64,000 nt of DNA. Origin: Burkholderiales bacterium. GTDB lineage: Bacteria; Pseudomonadota; Gammaproteobacteria; Burkholderiales; Burkholderiaceae_C. A program made the position numbers and the translations under genes. Location of the stretch: NCBI GenBank assembly GCA_016185015.1, contig JACPOI010000019.1, positions 58,106 through 122,105 on the forward strand, written 5' to 3'. Shown here piece by piece: positions 22,272-30,989 of the stretch. Within the stretch, counting starts at the first letter, position 1; the number at the start of each line of letters is the position of its first letter. The notes under the pieces were generated by a model. The model worked only from the letters and a program-made list of their open reading frames with translations, did no database searches and was not told the origin of the DNA.

Positions 22272-24863
22272 ATGGCCCTACCGCCCGGCGATAGTTTGAA
22301 ACCCGGCATCCAGCAGACCTTGCTGGAGTACCAGGCCATTCTGGAAAACGCCTCGGTCGGGATCGTGTTCACGCGCGACCGCAAGGTCCTGCACTGCAAC
22401 CCGCGTTCTTCCGAAATCTACGGCTGGCCGCACGGGGAGCTGGTCGGACAGCCGGGCTCCGTCTTTTATCCCAGCCAGGAAGCCTACGAGGCCATGGGCC
22501 AGGCGGCCGGGCCGCTGCTGGCGCGTGGCGAACTGCTGGACGTGGAACAGCCCATGCGCCGCAAGGATGGCAGTGAGGTCCACTGCCATCTGCGGGCCAA
22601 GGCCATCAACCCGGCCAACACCGCCGAGGGCACGATCTGGATCATCGAGGACGTCAGCGACCGTCTGCGTGAGCGGGCCAGCCTGGACGAACTGCTGCAG
22701 CGCCAGCAGGCCATCCTGGAAAACGCGTCGGTGGGCATCCTCTTCACGCGCAATGGCCAGATCGTGCATTGCAACCCGCGCATGGAAGCCATCTATGGCT
22801 GGGCGCCGGGCACCCTGATCGGCGAGTACGCACGGGCCTTTTTTGCCGACGATGCAGACTACCAGGCCTTCGGCGCAGCCGTCGGCCCGATGCTGGCCCG
22901 CGGCGAGCTGGTGGACATCGAATGGCGTCATGCCCGCAGGAATGACGGTGTCGTGATCTGGAGCCGGCATCTGGCCAAGGCCATCCCCAACCTGGACGGC
23001 AGCCAGGGCGCGATCTGGATCAGCGAAGACGTCAGTGCCCAGAAGGCCGCGCAGGGCGCCCTGGCCGAAGCGCGCCATGAACTCGAACGCCGGGTCGAGG
23101 CGCGCACCCAGGAACTGGCGACGATCAACGAACAGCTGCAGCATGAAATCGCCGAACGCGTCGCCGCCGAGCAGCACCTGCGCAACGAGGAAGCACGCTT
23201 TCGAGATCTTTCGGAGATGTCCTCTGACTGGTTCTGGGAGATGGATGCACGCCTGCGCTTCACGGAGATCTCCGGCGGTCTGCTCGCTGCACCGCCCAGC
23301 AAGGACGACAGCGGATTGGGGAAATACCGCTGGGAGCTGCCCATCGAAGGGCTGACGCCAGAGCAGTGGGCCGAGCACCGCCGCGTGCTGGATGCACGCC
23401 TGCCCTTCAAGAATTTTGTCTACCAGTTGAGGAACCGCGTCGGCGAGCTGCGCTGGTGCGTGATCAACGGCAAGCCGGTGTTCGAAGACGGTGTCTTCAG
23501 GGGCTACCGCGGCACCGGTTCGGACATCACGGAGCGCAAGCTGGCTGAACAGAAAGTCGAGTTCCTGGCCTACCACGATCCGCTGACCGGCCTGCCCAAT
23601 CGAGTGCTGCTCGAAGACCGGCTGCAGCAGGCCATCACCCAGGCCGAGCGTGGTCGCAGCGGCCTGGCCCTGGTCTTCCTGGACCTGGACAACTTCAAGA
23701 AGATCAACGACTCGCTGGGCCACGCCACCGGCGACGCCCTGCTCAAGGAAGTCGCAACGCGGCTCAAGCAGTGCGTGCGCGACAGCGACACCATCAGCCG
23801 CCAGGGGGGCGACGAGTTCGTGCTCATCCTGCGCGAGCAGCACGGCACCGAGAGCTGCCTGCCGGTGCTGTCCAAGATCATGGAACTGCTGCAGGAGCCC
23901 TTCTTTTCCGACGGCAACGAACTCTCCACCTCGGCCTCGATCGGCGTGGCGCTGTACCCGCAGGACGGCAGCGACTTCGACATCCTGCGCAAGAAGGCCG
24001 ACATGGCCATGTACCGTGCCAAGGAAGCGGGCCGCAACACCTATCGCTTCTTCGACGAAGCGATGGACGAGGAGGCGGTCGAACACCTGCTGATGCGCAG
24101 CGGCCTGCGCCGCGCCCTCGAGCGCGGCGAGTTCGTGCTGCACTACCAGCCGCAGATCGAGCTGGACAGCGGCCGGATCATCGGCGTCGAAGCCCTGCTG
24201 CGCTGGCAGCACCCGGAATTCGGCCTGGTCCACCCTGCCCGCTTCGTGCCGGTGGCCGAGGACAGCGGACTGATCGTGCCCATAGGCGACTGGGTGATCC
24301 GGGAAGCCTGCCGCCAGGCCCAGGCCTGGCAGAACGCCGGCTTGCCCGCCCTGATGATGGCGGTCAACCTCTCGGCCGTGCAGTTCCAGCGCGGCAGCGT
24401 CGAGGACACCGTGGTGCAGGCGCTGGCCGGCACGGGCCTGGACCCTTCACGGCTGGAGCTGGAGCTGACCGAATCCATCCTGATCCAGGACGTCGAGCAG
24501 GTCATGGCCACGGTCCGTCGCCTCAAGCAGCTGGGCGTGAGGCTGGCCATCGACGACTTCGGCACGGGCTACTCCAGCCTGTCCTATCTGAAGCGCTTCG
24601 ACATCGACAAGCTCAAGATCGACCAGAGTTTCATCCGCGACCTTGCCAGCGACCCGGACGACGCGGCCATCGTGCGCGCCATCATCCAGATGGCGCACAG
24701 CCTGGACCTGCTCACCATCGCCGAGGGCGTGGAAACGCCGGACCTGCTGCAACAGTTGCAGAGCTTCGGCTGCGACGAAGCCCAGGGTTACCACTTCGCC
24801 CGTCCCATGCCAGCGGCGGAATTTGAAAGTTATATGGGCAGCCGCAAGAACGGCCTGCACTGA
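22272..24863 (+). CDS. PAS-PAS-PAS-GGDEF-EAL cyclic-di-GMP signalling protein
   Basis: Predicted dual-domain cyclic-di-GMP enzyme of 863 residues without membrane segments. Two tandem, closely similar PAS domains start near residues 18 and 148, each opening ILENASVGI, then FTR and CNPR..IYGW; this looks like a recent internal duplication. A coiled coil (EARHELERRVEARTQELATI) leads to a third PAS at about 306. The GGDEF domain has an intact RQGGDEF active site near residue 511 and an RxxD inhibitory site (RDSD) five residues before it. The EAL domain starts near 638 (GVEALLRWQHP) and keeps the NLSAVQF, ELTESILI, IDDFGTGYSSLSYLKR and EGVET motifs, so both synthesis and hydrolysis look possible. 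The ATG at 22272 was chosen; a longer frame overlaps the regulator gene. Confidence 0.92.
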   Translation: MALPPGDSLKPGIQQTLLEYQAILENASVGIVFTRDRKVLHCNPRSSEIYGWPHGELVGQPGSVFYPSQEAYEAMGQAAGPLLARGELLDVEQPMRRKDGSEVHCHLRAKAINPANTAEGTIWIIEDVSDRLRERASLDELLQRQQAILENASVGILFTRNGQIVHCNPRMEAIYGWAPGTLIGEYARAFFADDADYQAFGAAVGPMLARGELVDIEWRHARRNDGVVIWSRHLAKAIPNLDGSQGAIWISEDVSAQKAAQGALAEARHELERRVEARTQELATINEQLQHEIAERVAAEQHLRNEEARFRDLSEMSSDWFWEMDARLRFTEISGGLLAAPPSKDDSGLGKYRWELPIEGLTPEQWAEHRRVLDARLPFKNFVYQLRNRVGELRWCVINGKPVFEDGVFRGYRGTGSDITERKLAEQKVEFLAYHDPLTGLPNRVLLEDRLQQAITQAERGRSGLALVFLDLDNFKKINDSLGHATGDALLKEVATRLKQCVRDSDTISRQGGDEFVLILREQHGTESCLPVLSKIMELLQEPFFSDGNELSTSASIGVALYPQDGSDFDILRKKADMAMYRAKEAGRNTYRFFDEAMDEEAVEHLLMRSGLRRALERGEFVLHYQPQIELDSGRIIGVEALLRWQHPEFGLVHPARFVPVAEDSGLIVPIGDWVIREACRQAQAWQNAGLPALMMAVNLSAVQFQRGSVEDTVVQALAGTGLDPSRLELELTESILIQDVEQVMATVRRLKQLGVRLAIDDFGTGYSSLSYLKRFDIDKLKIDQSFIRDLASDPDDAAIVRAIIQMAHSLDLLTIAEGVETPDLLQQLQSFGCDEAQGYHFARPMPAAEFESYMGSRKNGLH

Positions 24864-24902
24864 GCCCGCCGCACCCCGGCCGGCAAGTGCGCGACACGAG
24901 AA

Positions 24903-25895
24903 TTACGCCGAGGGCCCCTGGTGCGCCAGCGCCATCACCTCGCGCGGATCGCGCGGCTTGAGCTTGTGGTCGCTCCAGACCTGGCGCCAGCGCCGGGCCC
25001 CGGGCAGGCCGTGGCGCAAACCCAGCATATGGCGTGCGATCGCGTACCAGGGGCAGCCATCCTCGGCGGCGGCGCGTAGCATGTAGTCCACCATCTGCTG
25101 CTCCACCGCCTCGCGCGTCAAGGTCGAAGGCGACGCACCGAAATACCGCTCGTCCCAGGAGGCTAGCCACCAGGGGTTGTGGTAGGCCTCGCGCCCGATC
25201 ATCACGCCGTCCAGCAGGCGCAGTTCGCGCGACAGCTGCTCGTCCATGTTCAGGCCGCCGTTGATGACGATGGTCAACTGCGGAAAGTCGTGCTTGAGCC
25301 GGTGCACCAGCTCATAGCGCAGTGGCGGGATCTCGCGGTTTTCCTTCGGCGACAGGCCCTGCAGCCAGGCGTTGCGTGCATGCACGATGAAGGTGGCGCA
25401 GCCGGCCTCAGCCACCGTGCCGACGAAGTCGCGCACGAATTCATAACTCTCGGTCCGATCGATGCCGATGCGGTGCTTCACCGTGACGGGCACGGACACG
25501 GCGTCGACCATGGCTTTGACGCCTTCGGCCACCAGCTTCGGCTCGGCCATCAAACAGGCCCCGAAGGCGCCGCGTTGCACACGCTCGCTCGGGCAGCCGC
25601 AATTCAGGTTGATCTCGTCGTAACCCCACTGTTCACCCAGCTTCGCACAGCGGGCCAGGTCGGCCGGTTCGCTGCCGCCGAGCTGCAAGGCCACCGGGTG
25701 TTCCTCGGCATTGAAGCGCAGGTGGCGCGTCACATCGCCATGCAGCAGGGCACCGGTGGTGATCATCTCGGTGTACAGCCGGGCGTGGCGACTCAGCAGG
25801 CGATGGAAATAGCGGCAATGGCGGTCCGTCCAGTCGATCATGGGCGCAACCGACAGGCGCCAGCGCCCGGGGGCGGCAGACAGGGAGTCGGACAT
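24903..25895 (-). CDS. dusA: tRNA-dihydrouridine synthase A
   Basis: FMN- and NADPH-dependent enzyme that reduces uridine to dihydrouridine in the tRNA D-loop. The 330-residue protein has the N-terminal flavin motif LSVAPMIDWTDRHCR, the TEMITTGALL segment, HPVALQLGGSEP, and the catalytic cysteine Cys101 in NCGCPSERVQRGAFGACLM. VINGGLN and MIGREAYHNPW are characteristic of DusA rather than DusB or DusC. A possible extended -10 element (TGAGATAAT on the minus strand, 25902-25910) lies only 7 bases before the start codon, which would give a very short leader. It converges on the GGDEF/EAL gene and is divergent from the polyene-like cluster. Confidence 0.93.
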   Translation of the reverse strand: MSDSLSAAPGRWRLSVAPMIDWTDRHCRYFHRLLSRHARLYTEMITTGALLHGDVTRHLRFNAEEHPVALQLGGSEPADLARCAKLGEQWGYDEINLNCGCPSERVQRGAFGACLMAEPKLVAEGVKAMVDAVSVPVTVKHRIGIDRTESYEFVRDFVGTVAEAGCATFIVHARNAWLQGLSPKENREIPPLRYELVHRLKHDFPQLTIVINGGLNMDEQLSRELRLLDGVMIGREAYHNPWWLASWDERYFGASPSTLTREAVEQQMVDYMLRAAAEDGCPWYAIARHMLGLRHGLPGARRWRQVWSDHKLKPRDPREVMALAHQGPSA

Positions 25896-25992
25896 GGCCC
25901 GATTATCTCAGGCGGACCGGTAGAATGGCGGGCTGTCCCGCAAGCACCTCACGTGGCGCTGCCTCTCATCTGTCCGCCTGTCAAACGCCCTC

Positions 25993-26265
25993 ATGAGCAC
26001 CACTCAAATCCAGACCGAATTCGAACAAGAGATCGCCCGGTTCATCGTCACCGCCCTGAACCTGGAAGTCGCCCCCGAGCAGATCCCGCCGCTGGACCCG
26101 CTGTACGGCGACGGCCTGGGCCTGGACTCGATCGACGTGCTGGAGATCGCCCTGGCCGTTTCCAAGCAATACGGCTTCCAGATGCGCTCGGACGACCCGG
26201 ACAACGCCAACATCTTCAGCTCCCTGCGCAGCCTGGCCGCGCACATCGCCAGCCACCGCGTCTGA
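25993..26265 (+). CDS. Acyl carrier protein (APE-like cluster, ACP 1)
   Basis: Small acidic carrier of 90 residues. The phosphopantetheine serine is Ser46 in DGLGLDSIDVLEIAL. The N-terminal helix (FEQEIARFIVTALNLEV) and the last part (ANIFSSLRSLAAHIASHRV) match type II ACPs of aryl-polyene clusters, where two ACPs carry the growing chain. It is first in a long plus-strand operon (25993 to 37205). The start ATG has no strong ribosome site; a possible -10 TAGAAT is at 25921-25926. The second ACP of the locus is at 40568-40849 on the other strand. Confidence 0.9.
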   Translation: MSTTQIQTEFEQEIARFIVTALNLEVAPEQIPPLDPLYGDGLGLDSIDVLEIALAVSKQYGFQMRSDDPDNANIFSSLRSLAAHIASHRV

Positions 26266-26289
26266 GCCGTTGCGGCCTCGCACCTGTCC

Positions 26290-26805
26290 ATGAAAACGGG
26301 ACTGTGGTTCAAGACGGCTCTGGCCTTGCTGCTCCTGCTGGGCTACCCGGCCGCCATGCACTGGCTGCTGACCGCCTCCAGTTGGTCACATGCCACGCTG
26401 GCCTGGATCAACCTGGCGCAGACAGTGGGCATGCAGTCGCTGCTGGCCTGGTTCTTCGGCCACACGCTGCGCCCGGGCCGTGAGCCGCTGATCGCCCAGT
26501 TCGCCCGGCGCATCCATGGCGCGGACTACAGCCCGCGCATCGCCCGCTACGCGCGCCAGGCCACCTGGGCCTGGACCTGGTTTTTCATCGCCATGGCCGT
26601 GATCCCGCTGGTCATGTTCTTTACCGCCTCGCTGTCGACCTGGTCCTTCTTCGTCAACGTGCTCTCGATCCCCCTGCTGGGCGGGATGTTCGTGGCCGAA
26701 TACGCAGCGCGGCGCTGGTGCCTGCGCGGCATCCCGCACGTCTCCATCCTCCAGAGCTTCACGATGTACCGCGACAAGCGGCGCGCCGCGGGCGACGGCA
26801 CCTGA
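26290..26805 (+). CDS. COG4648-type membrane protein of aryl-polyene clusters
   Basis: Inner-membrane protein of 171 residues with four predicted hydrophobic helices: about 7-29, 36-56, 92-112 and 117-139. It starts MKTGLWFKTALALLLLLGYP and ends in a charged tail (MYRDKRRAAGDGT). The pattern, and its place between the ACP and the ligase gene, match the small COG4648 membrane proteins that accompany aryl-polyene genes (ApeG position in E. coli). Its biochemical role is not established; an anchor or assembly role for the pathway at the membrane is a guess. It is 24 bases after the ACP stop and 10 bases before the ligase start, so it is almost surely in the same operon. Confidence 0.8.
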   Translation: MKTGLWFKTALALLLLLGYPAAMHWLLTASSWSHATLAWINLAQTVGMQSLLAWFFGHTLRPGREPLIAQFARRIHGADYSPRIARYARQATWAWTWFFIAMAVIPLVMFFTASLSTWSFFVNVLSIPLLGGMFVAEYAARRWCLRGIPHVSILQSFTMYRDKRRAAGDGT

Positions 26806-26815
26806 ACCACCGACC

Positions 26816-28972
26816 ATGCCGGCCCTGATCTCGCACCGCACACCCCAGGCCCTGATGGCCTGGTCCAAGGGTCGTGGCATCACGGCGCTGGACTACCTGG
26901 GCGCCGTGCGTCACATGGCAGCGCGCCTGCCGCAAGACGGCGCCGTGCTCAACCTGTGCAGCAAGCGTCACCACTTTGCCGTGGTGCTGGGCGCCGCCCT
27001 GCTGCGCGGTGTGCCGCTGCTGCTGCCTTCGACCCGCACGCCCGAGATGCTGCAGCGCCTGGGCCAGCGTTACCCCGGCCTGCACGCCGTGGTGGACGCC
27101 CCGGGCGACAGCGGCGGCCTGCCGCAGATCGTCTACGAACGCGGCCCCGTTCCTGCGGCCGACGCGCCCTTCGACGTGCCCGAGATCGATGGCGATCAGA
27201 TCGCCGCCTACGTCTTCACCTCGGGCTCCACCGGCGAGCCCATGCCGCACGCCAAACACTGGGGGCCGCTGGTGCAGAACGCCCAAGGCGCCGGCCGCCG
27301 TGTGCGCGAATGGCTGGGCACGGATCAGCCCTTCACGGTCACCGGCACCGTACCGCCCCAACACATGTACGGCTTCGAATCCACGGTGTTGCTGCCCCTG
27401 CTCAACGAGAGCGTGATCGACGCCAGCCATCCTTTCTACCCGGCTGACATCGTGGCCGCCCTGCAGGACACGCCTGGTCCGCGTGTGCTGGTCAGCACGC
27501 CCTTTCACCTGCGCACCTTGGTCGAAGCGCAGCTCGCCGTGCCACCACTGTCCCTGCAACTGAGCGCCACCGCACCGCTGGCTCCGCAGCTGGCGCGCCA
27601 GGCGGAAGAAGCACTGGGTGCACCGCTGCTTGAAATCTACGGCAGCACTGAAACCGGCCAGATCGCCGCGCGCCGTTGCGCGGCCGGCGATCTATGGCAG
27701 ACCTTCGACGGCATCGAAGTACGGGCCGAGCCGGTCGTGGACGGCGAACCCCGTTTCAGCGCCCACGGCGGCCACGTGGAAGGCGTGGTGCCGCTGAGCG
27801 ACGTGCTGGAGCTGCAGTCCCCCACCCGCTTCGCCCTGCTGGGCCGCCACGCCGACATGGTCAACATCGCCGGCAAGCGCACTTCGCTGGCCTACCTGAA
27901 CCATCAGCTGAACAGCATCCCCGGGGTCGTGGATGCCGCCCTGTACTGGCCCCAGGACGCCGTCCAGGACGCGCAGGGCCGCATCCAGCGCCCGGTCGCC
28001 TTCGTGGTGGCGCCCGCGCTGAACGAAGCCGAACTGCAGCACGCCATGCGCGAGCGCATCGATCCGGCCTTCCTGCCGCGCCCCATCCATTTCCTGGCGT
28101 CCCTGCCGCGCAACGCCACGGGCAAGCTGCCGCAGCAGGCCTTGGCCCAACTGGCCTTGCAGGTCGCACAGGATCGCGGCACGGCCCGGGCCGCACCCGC
28201 CACCCGCTGGAAGCCGGCGCCTTTCGTGCGGGTCTCGCTGGGCGTGCACGCCCTGGCCGGCGTCGGCCTGCTCACCCCCGCCTGGCCGCTGAGCCTGGGC
28301 GCGCTGGCGGCGAACCATGCGCTGATCGCGGCCACCGGCCTGTGGCCACGCAGCGATTGGCTGGGGCCCAATCTGACCCACCTGCCACGCCAGCGCCCCG
28401 AAGTTGCCCTCACCATCGATGACGGCCCCAACCCGCAGGTCACCCCCGCCGTGCTGGACCTGCTCGATACCCTGCAGGCCAAGGCCACCTTCTTCTGCAT
28501 CGGCGAACACGTGCGCCAGCATCCGGAACTGGCGCGCGAGATCGTGCGGCGTGGCCATGCCCTGGGCAACCACAGCCAGCGGCATCGGCACCATTTTTCC
28601 GTCATGGGGCCGGGCCAGTTGCGCCGGGAAATCAGCGCTGCACAAGCCACCCTGGAAGACGTGACCGGTCAACGCCCGCAGTTTTTCCGTGCACCGGCCG
28701 GCCTGCGCAACATCTTCCTCGACCCCGTGCTGCACGAGCTCGGCCTGCAACTGGCCAGCTGGACACGGCGCGGGTTCGACACCCGCACGGGGGATGCAGC
28801 CCTGGTGCTGCGCCGCCTTACCCGCGACCTGGGTGCCGGCGACATCCTGCTGCTGCACGACCACCATGCCGCCCTCAGTCCTGCCGGCCGCCCCGTGATC
28901 CTGGAGGTGCTGCCGCCGCTGCTGGCGGCCCTGCGCGCGCAAGGCCTGCAAGCCGTGCGGCTGCAAGCCTGA
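26816..28972 (+). CDS. Fusion: AMP-forming acyl/aryl ligase + membrane segment + NodB polysaccharide deacetylase
   Basis: A 718-residue two-domain protein. Residues about 1-450 are an ANL-type adenylating ligase: P-loop FTSGSTGEPMP, PPQHMYGFESTVLLPLL, the EIYGSTETG motif, and the C-terminal catalytic lysine motif NATGKLPQ near 433-440. This resembles ApeH-type ligases that load an aromatic starter on an ACP. A hydrophobic stretch (about 478-512) follows. Residues about 527-718 form a NodB deacetylase domain with all catalytic marks: TIDDGPN (Asp-Asp, 531-537), NHSQRH (H-x3-H metal site near 585), FFRAPAG, and LLLHDHH near the end. No stop or frameshift separates the parts. In the E. coli APE locus the ligase stands alone. 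The deacetylase may act on an amino-sugar of the product; this is inference. Confidence 0.87.
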   Translation: MPALISHRTPQALMAWSKGRGITALDYLGAVRHMAARLPQDGAVLNLCSKRHHFAVVLGAALLRGVPLLLPSTRTPEMLQRLGQRYPGLHAVVDAPGDSGGLPQIVYERGPVPAADAPFDVPEIDGDQIAAYVFTSGSTGEPMPHAKHWGPLVQNAQGAGRRVREWLGTDQPFTVTGTVPPQHMYGFESTVLLPLLNESVIDASHPFYPADIVAALQDTPGPRVLVSTPFHLRTLVEAQLAVPPLSLQLSATAPLAPQLARQAEEALGAPLLEIYGSTETGQIAARRCAAGDLWQTFDGIEVRAEPVVDGEPRFSAHGGHVEGVVPLSDVLELQSPTRFALLGRHADMVNIAGKRTSLAYLNHQLNSIPGVVDAALYWPQDAVQDAQGRIQRPVAFVVAPALNEAELQHAMRERIDPAFLPRPIHFLASLPRNATGKLPQQALAQLALQVAQDRGTARAAPATRWKPAPFVRVSLGVHALAGVGLLTPAWPLSLGALAANHALIAATGLWPRSDWLGPNLTHLPRQRPEVALTIDDGPNPQVTPAVLDLLDTLQAKATFFCIGEHVRQHPELAREIVRRGHALGNHSQRHRHHFSVMGPGQLRREISAAQATLEDVTGQRPQFFRAPAGLRNIFLDPVLHELGLQLASWTRRGFDTRTGDAALVLRRLTRDLGAGDILLLHDHHAALSPAGRPVILEVLPPLLAALRAQGLQAVRLQA

Positions 28973-28992
28973 ACCCACGTCCCGCCCCGACC

Positions 28993-29745
28993 ATGCGCAC
29001 CGACACCCTGCCAGCCGAGTTGCTCGAACAAGCCACGGCCCCCTATCGACCCCTGGGCAACTTCACCTGGCGCTTCGCCCGCGGCAAGCTCAGCGCCGAC
29101 CCGGCCTTTGCCGGCCTGCTGCAACGCGGCCTGCTGCCGCCCCGTGCCCGTATCCTGGACATCGGTTGCGGCCAGGGCCTGCTGGCCGCCCTGCTGGGCA
29201 GCCTGGACGGCCAGTCGGTCGCGGAGCGGCAATGGCCGGCCGGCTGGGCGCCGCCCCCGTCGCACTGCTGGGTCCGCGGCATCGAACTGATGCCGCGTGA
29301 CGTGACCCGGGCCCAGCAGGCCCTGGGGCACCTGGGCGAGCGCGCCCGCTTCACCCTGGGTGACATGTGCCACACCGATTTCGGCCAGGCCGATGCCGTT
29401 GTCATCCTGGACGTGCTGCATTACGTGGCGTATGCAGCGCAGGAAGACGTGCTGCGCCGCGTCAAGTCCGCGTTGACGCCCGGCGGCACACTGCTGCTGC
29501 GGGTGGGTGACGCCTCGGCCGGCCTGCCGTTCAGGATCAGCAACTGGGTGGATGCCGCGGTCACCTTCGTGCGCGGGCACCGGCTCGCGCGCCTGTATTG
29601 CCGCACGCTGGACGACTGGCAGGCCTTGCTGCGCGCGCTGGGTTTCGCGGTGGAGGCCATCCCCATGCACCAGGGCACGCCCTTCGCCAACATCCTGCTG
29701 GTTGCCCGGCTGGCGCCGCCTGAGGGCCGCGGAAATGGACGCTGA
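28993..29745 (+). CDS. SAM-dependent class I methyltransferase (APE-like cluster)
   Basis: Rossmann-fold methyltransferase of 250 residues. Motif I is ILDIGCGQGLLAALLG (about 55-70); an acidic motif II region (RGIELMPRDV) and the post-motif AVVILDVLHYVAY follow, then LTPGGTLLLRVGDAS. There is no signal peptide or membrane helix. Aryl-polyene clusters encode one methyltransferase (ApeB in E. coli) thought to modify the aromatic head or its ring hydroxyl, and this gene's place between ligase and dehydratase fits that. The exact position methylated is unknown. The gene starts 20 bases after the ligase stop, and its own stop is directly followed by the next ATG. Confidence 0.85.
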   Translation: MRTDTLPAELLEQATAPYRPLGNFTWRFARGKLSADPAFAGLLQRGLLPPRARILDIGCGQGLLAALLGSLDGQSVAERQWPAGWAPPPSHCWVRGIELMPRDVTRAQQALGHLGERARFTLGDMCHTDFGQADAVVILDVLHYVAYAAQEDVLRRVKSALTPGGTLLLRVGDASAGLPFRISNWVDAAVTFVRGHRLARLYCRTLDDWQALLRALGFAVEAIPMHQGTPFANILLVARLAPPEGRGNGR

Positions 29746-30045
29746 ATGACCAGCCTGCCTTTGCCCGTGGCCATCGACCACCCTGCTTATGCGGGCCACT
29801 TCCCCGGCCGGCCCATCCTGCCGGGCGTGGTCCTGCTCGACCGGGCGCAGCGCGCCGTGGAGCAGGCTTGCGGCATCGTCATCAGCGGCATCGCCATGGC
29901 CAAGTTCCTCAGCCCCTGCCAACCGGGTGATGCGCTGGTGCTGGAGTTTGACGCGAGCGATGTTGCCGTGCGCTTCGAGATCCGCAGCGGCGAACGACGC
30001 ATCGCCAGCGGCCGCTTCACGGTGGCCCCGGCCAGCCAGGCATGA
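29746..30045 (+). CDS. Hotdog 3-hydroxyacyl-ACP dehydratase, short ApeI-like form
   Basis: Short FabA/FabZ-like hotdog protein of 99 residues. The core motif is HPAYAGHFPGRPILPGVVLLD, with the catalytic His in the GHFPGxPxxPGV signature (about 17-30), followed by the long hotdog helix and beta strands (FLSPCQPGDALVLEFDASD, RFEIRSGERRIASGRF). It removes water from 3-hydroxyacyl-ACP intermediates to form the conjugated double bonds. The length is much below FabZ (about 150) but matches ApeI-type subunits, which pair with a second dehydratase (ApeP type, here 36011-36463). It abuts the methyltransferase gene without a spacer and overlaps the acyltransferase start by ATGA. Confidence 0.87.
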   Translation: MTSLPLPVAIDHPAYAGHFPGRPILPGVVLLDRAQRAVEQACGIVISGIAMAKFLSPCQPGDALVLEFDASDVAVRFEIRSGERRIASGRFTVAPASQA

Positions 30046-30989
30046 CACATCAACCGCCTCCCAACCCTGGACACGGCACCGATACGCCGGCCTGGCTGCA
30101 ACGCAAGGAGCGCGGCAGCCTGATGCTGCTGCGCTTCATGACCTGGCTGTCGCTGGCGCTGGGGCGCAGCCTGACCCGTCCCATCGTCTACGGCATCGCG
30201 CTCTATTTCCTGCTGGCGGTGCCCGCCGCGCGCGCGGCCTCGCGCGGCTACCTGCAGCGGGTACTGGGCCGGCCCGCCAGCTGGCGCGACCTGTACCGCC
30301 ACATCCTGGCCTTTGCCAGCACCATCCATGACCGCGTCTACCTGCTCAACGACCGGCACGAGCTCTTCGACATCCGCGTCTACGGCGAAGAACTGCTGCC
30401 GGCGGCCGAGGATGTATCGGGCGGCCTGCTGATCTTCGGCGCCCACCTGGGCAGCTTCGAGGTGCTGCGCGCACTCGCGCGCAAGAACGCCAGGCACAAG
30501 GTCTGCGCCGCGATGTACCCGGAAAACGCCCGCCTGCTCAACAGCATGCTGGCCCGGGTCAATGCCCAGGTCGTGCTCGACATCATCCCCCTGGGCCGGC
30601 TCGATGCCATCTTCACGCTCAATGAGCGGGTCCAGGCCGGCGCCTGGGTCGCCCTGCTGGCCGATCGCGCCGTGGGACCGGACGCGCACCTGCAGGTGCC
30701 CCTGTTCGGCGAGCCGGCCCCCTTCCCGCTGGGGCCGTTCCGCCTCGCGGCCATCGTGCGCCGCCCGGTGTATTTCATGACCGGCCTGTACCGCGGCGGC
30801 AACCGTTACGACATCCATTTCGAGCGCCTGGCCGATTTCAGCCAGCTATCCTCGGCCGACCGGGAAGCTGCATTGCATACGGCCATCCAGCGTTATGCCC
30901 AGCTGATCGAGTTGCACTGCCGCCAGGCACCGTATAACTGGTTCAATTTTTATGACTTCTGGAAAGAGACTTCCCGTGCGTCCCGCTGA
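30042..30989 (+). CDS. LpxL-type lysophospholipid/lipid A acyltransferase (LPLAT)
   Basis: Membrane-anchored acyltransferase of 315 residues of the LpxL/HtrB fold. Hydrophobic segments at about 30-65 precede the catalytic H-x4-E motif in FGAHLGSFEVLRAL. Further family marks are YPENARLLNSML and LADRAVGPDAHLQVPLFGEPAPFPLGPF, ending APYNWFNFYDFW. In E. coli APE loci an acyltransferase of this type (ApeD or part of ApeJ) is thought to attach the polyene chain to a lipid or sugar. Here it is separate from the GT2 glycosyltransferase (41091-41873), unlike the fused ApeJ. ATGA overlap with the preceding dehydratase gene suggests coupled translation. Confidence 0.86.
   Translation: MTHQPPPNPGHGTDTPAWLQRKERGSLMLLRFMTWLSLALGRSLTRPIVYGIALYFLLAVPAARAASRGYLQRVLGRPASWRDLYRHILAFASTIHDRVYLLNDRHELFDIRVYGEELLPAAEDVSGGLLIFGAHLGSFEVLRALARKNARHKVCAAMYPENARLLNSMLARVNAQVVLDIIPLGRLDAIFTLNERVQAGAWVALLADRAVGPDAHLQVPLFGEPAPFPLGPFRLAAIVRRPVYFMTGLYRGGNRYDIHFERLADFSQLSSADREAALHTAIQRYAQLIELHCRQAPYNWFNFYDFWKETSRASR

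Noticed and set aside
22278..24233. 651-codon minus-strand frame opposite the GGDEF-EAL gene
   Set aside because: Antisense shadow; the plus strand has PAS, GGDEF and EAL motifs in order.
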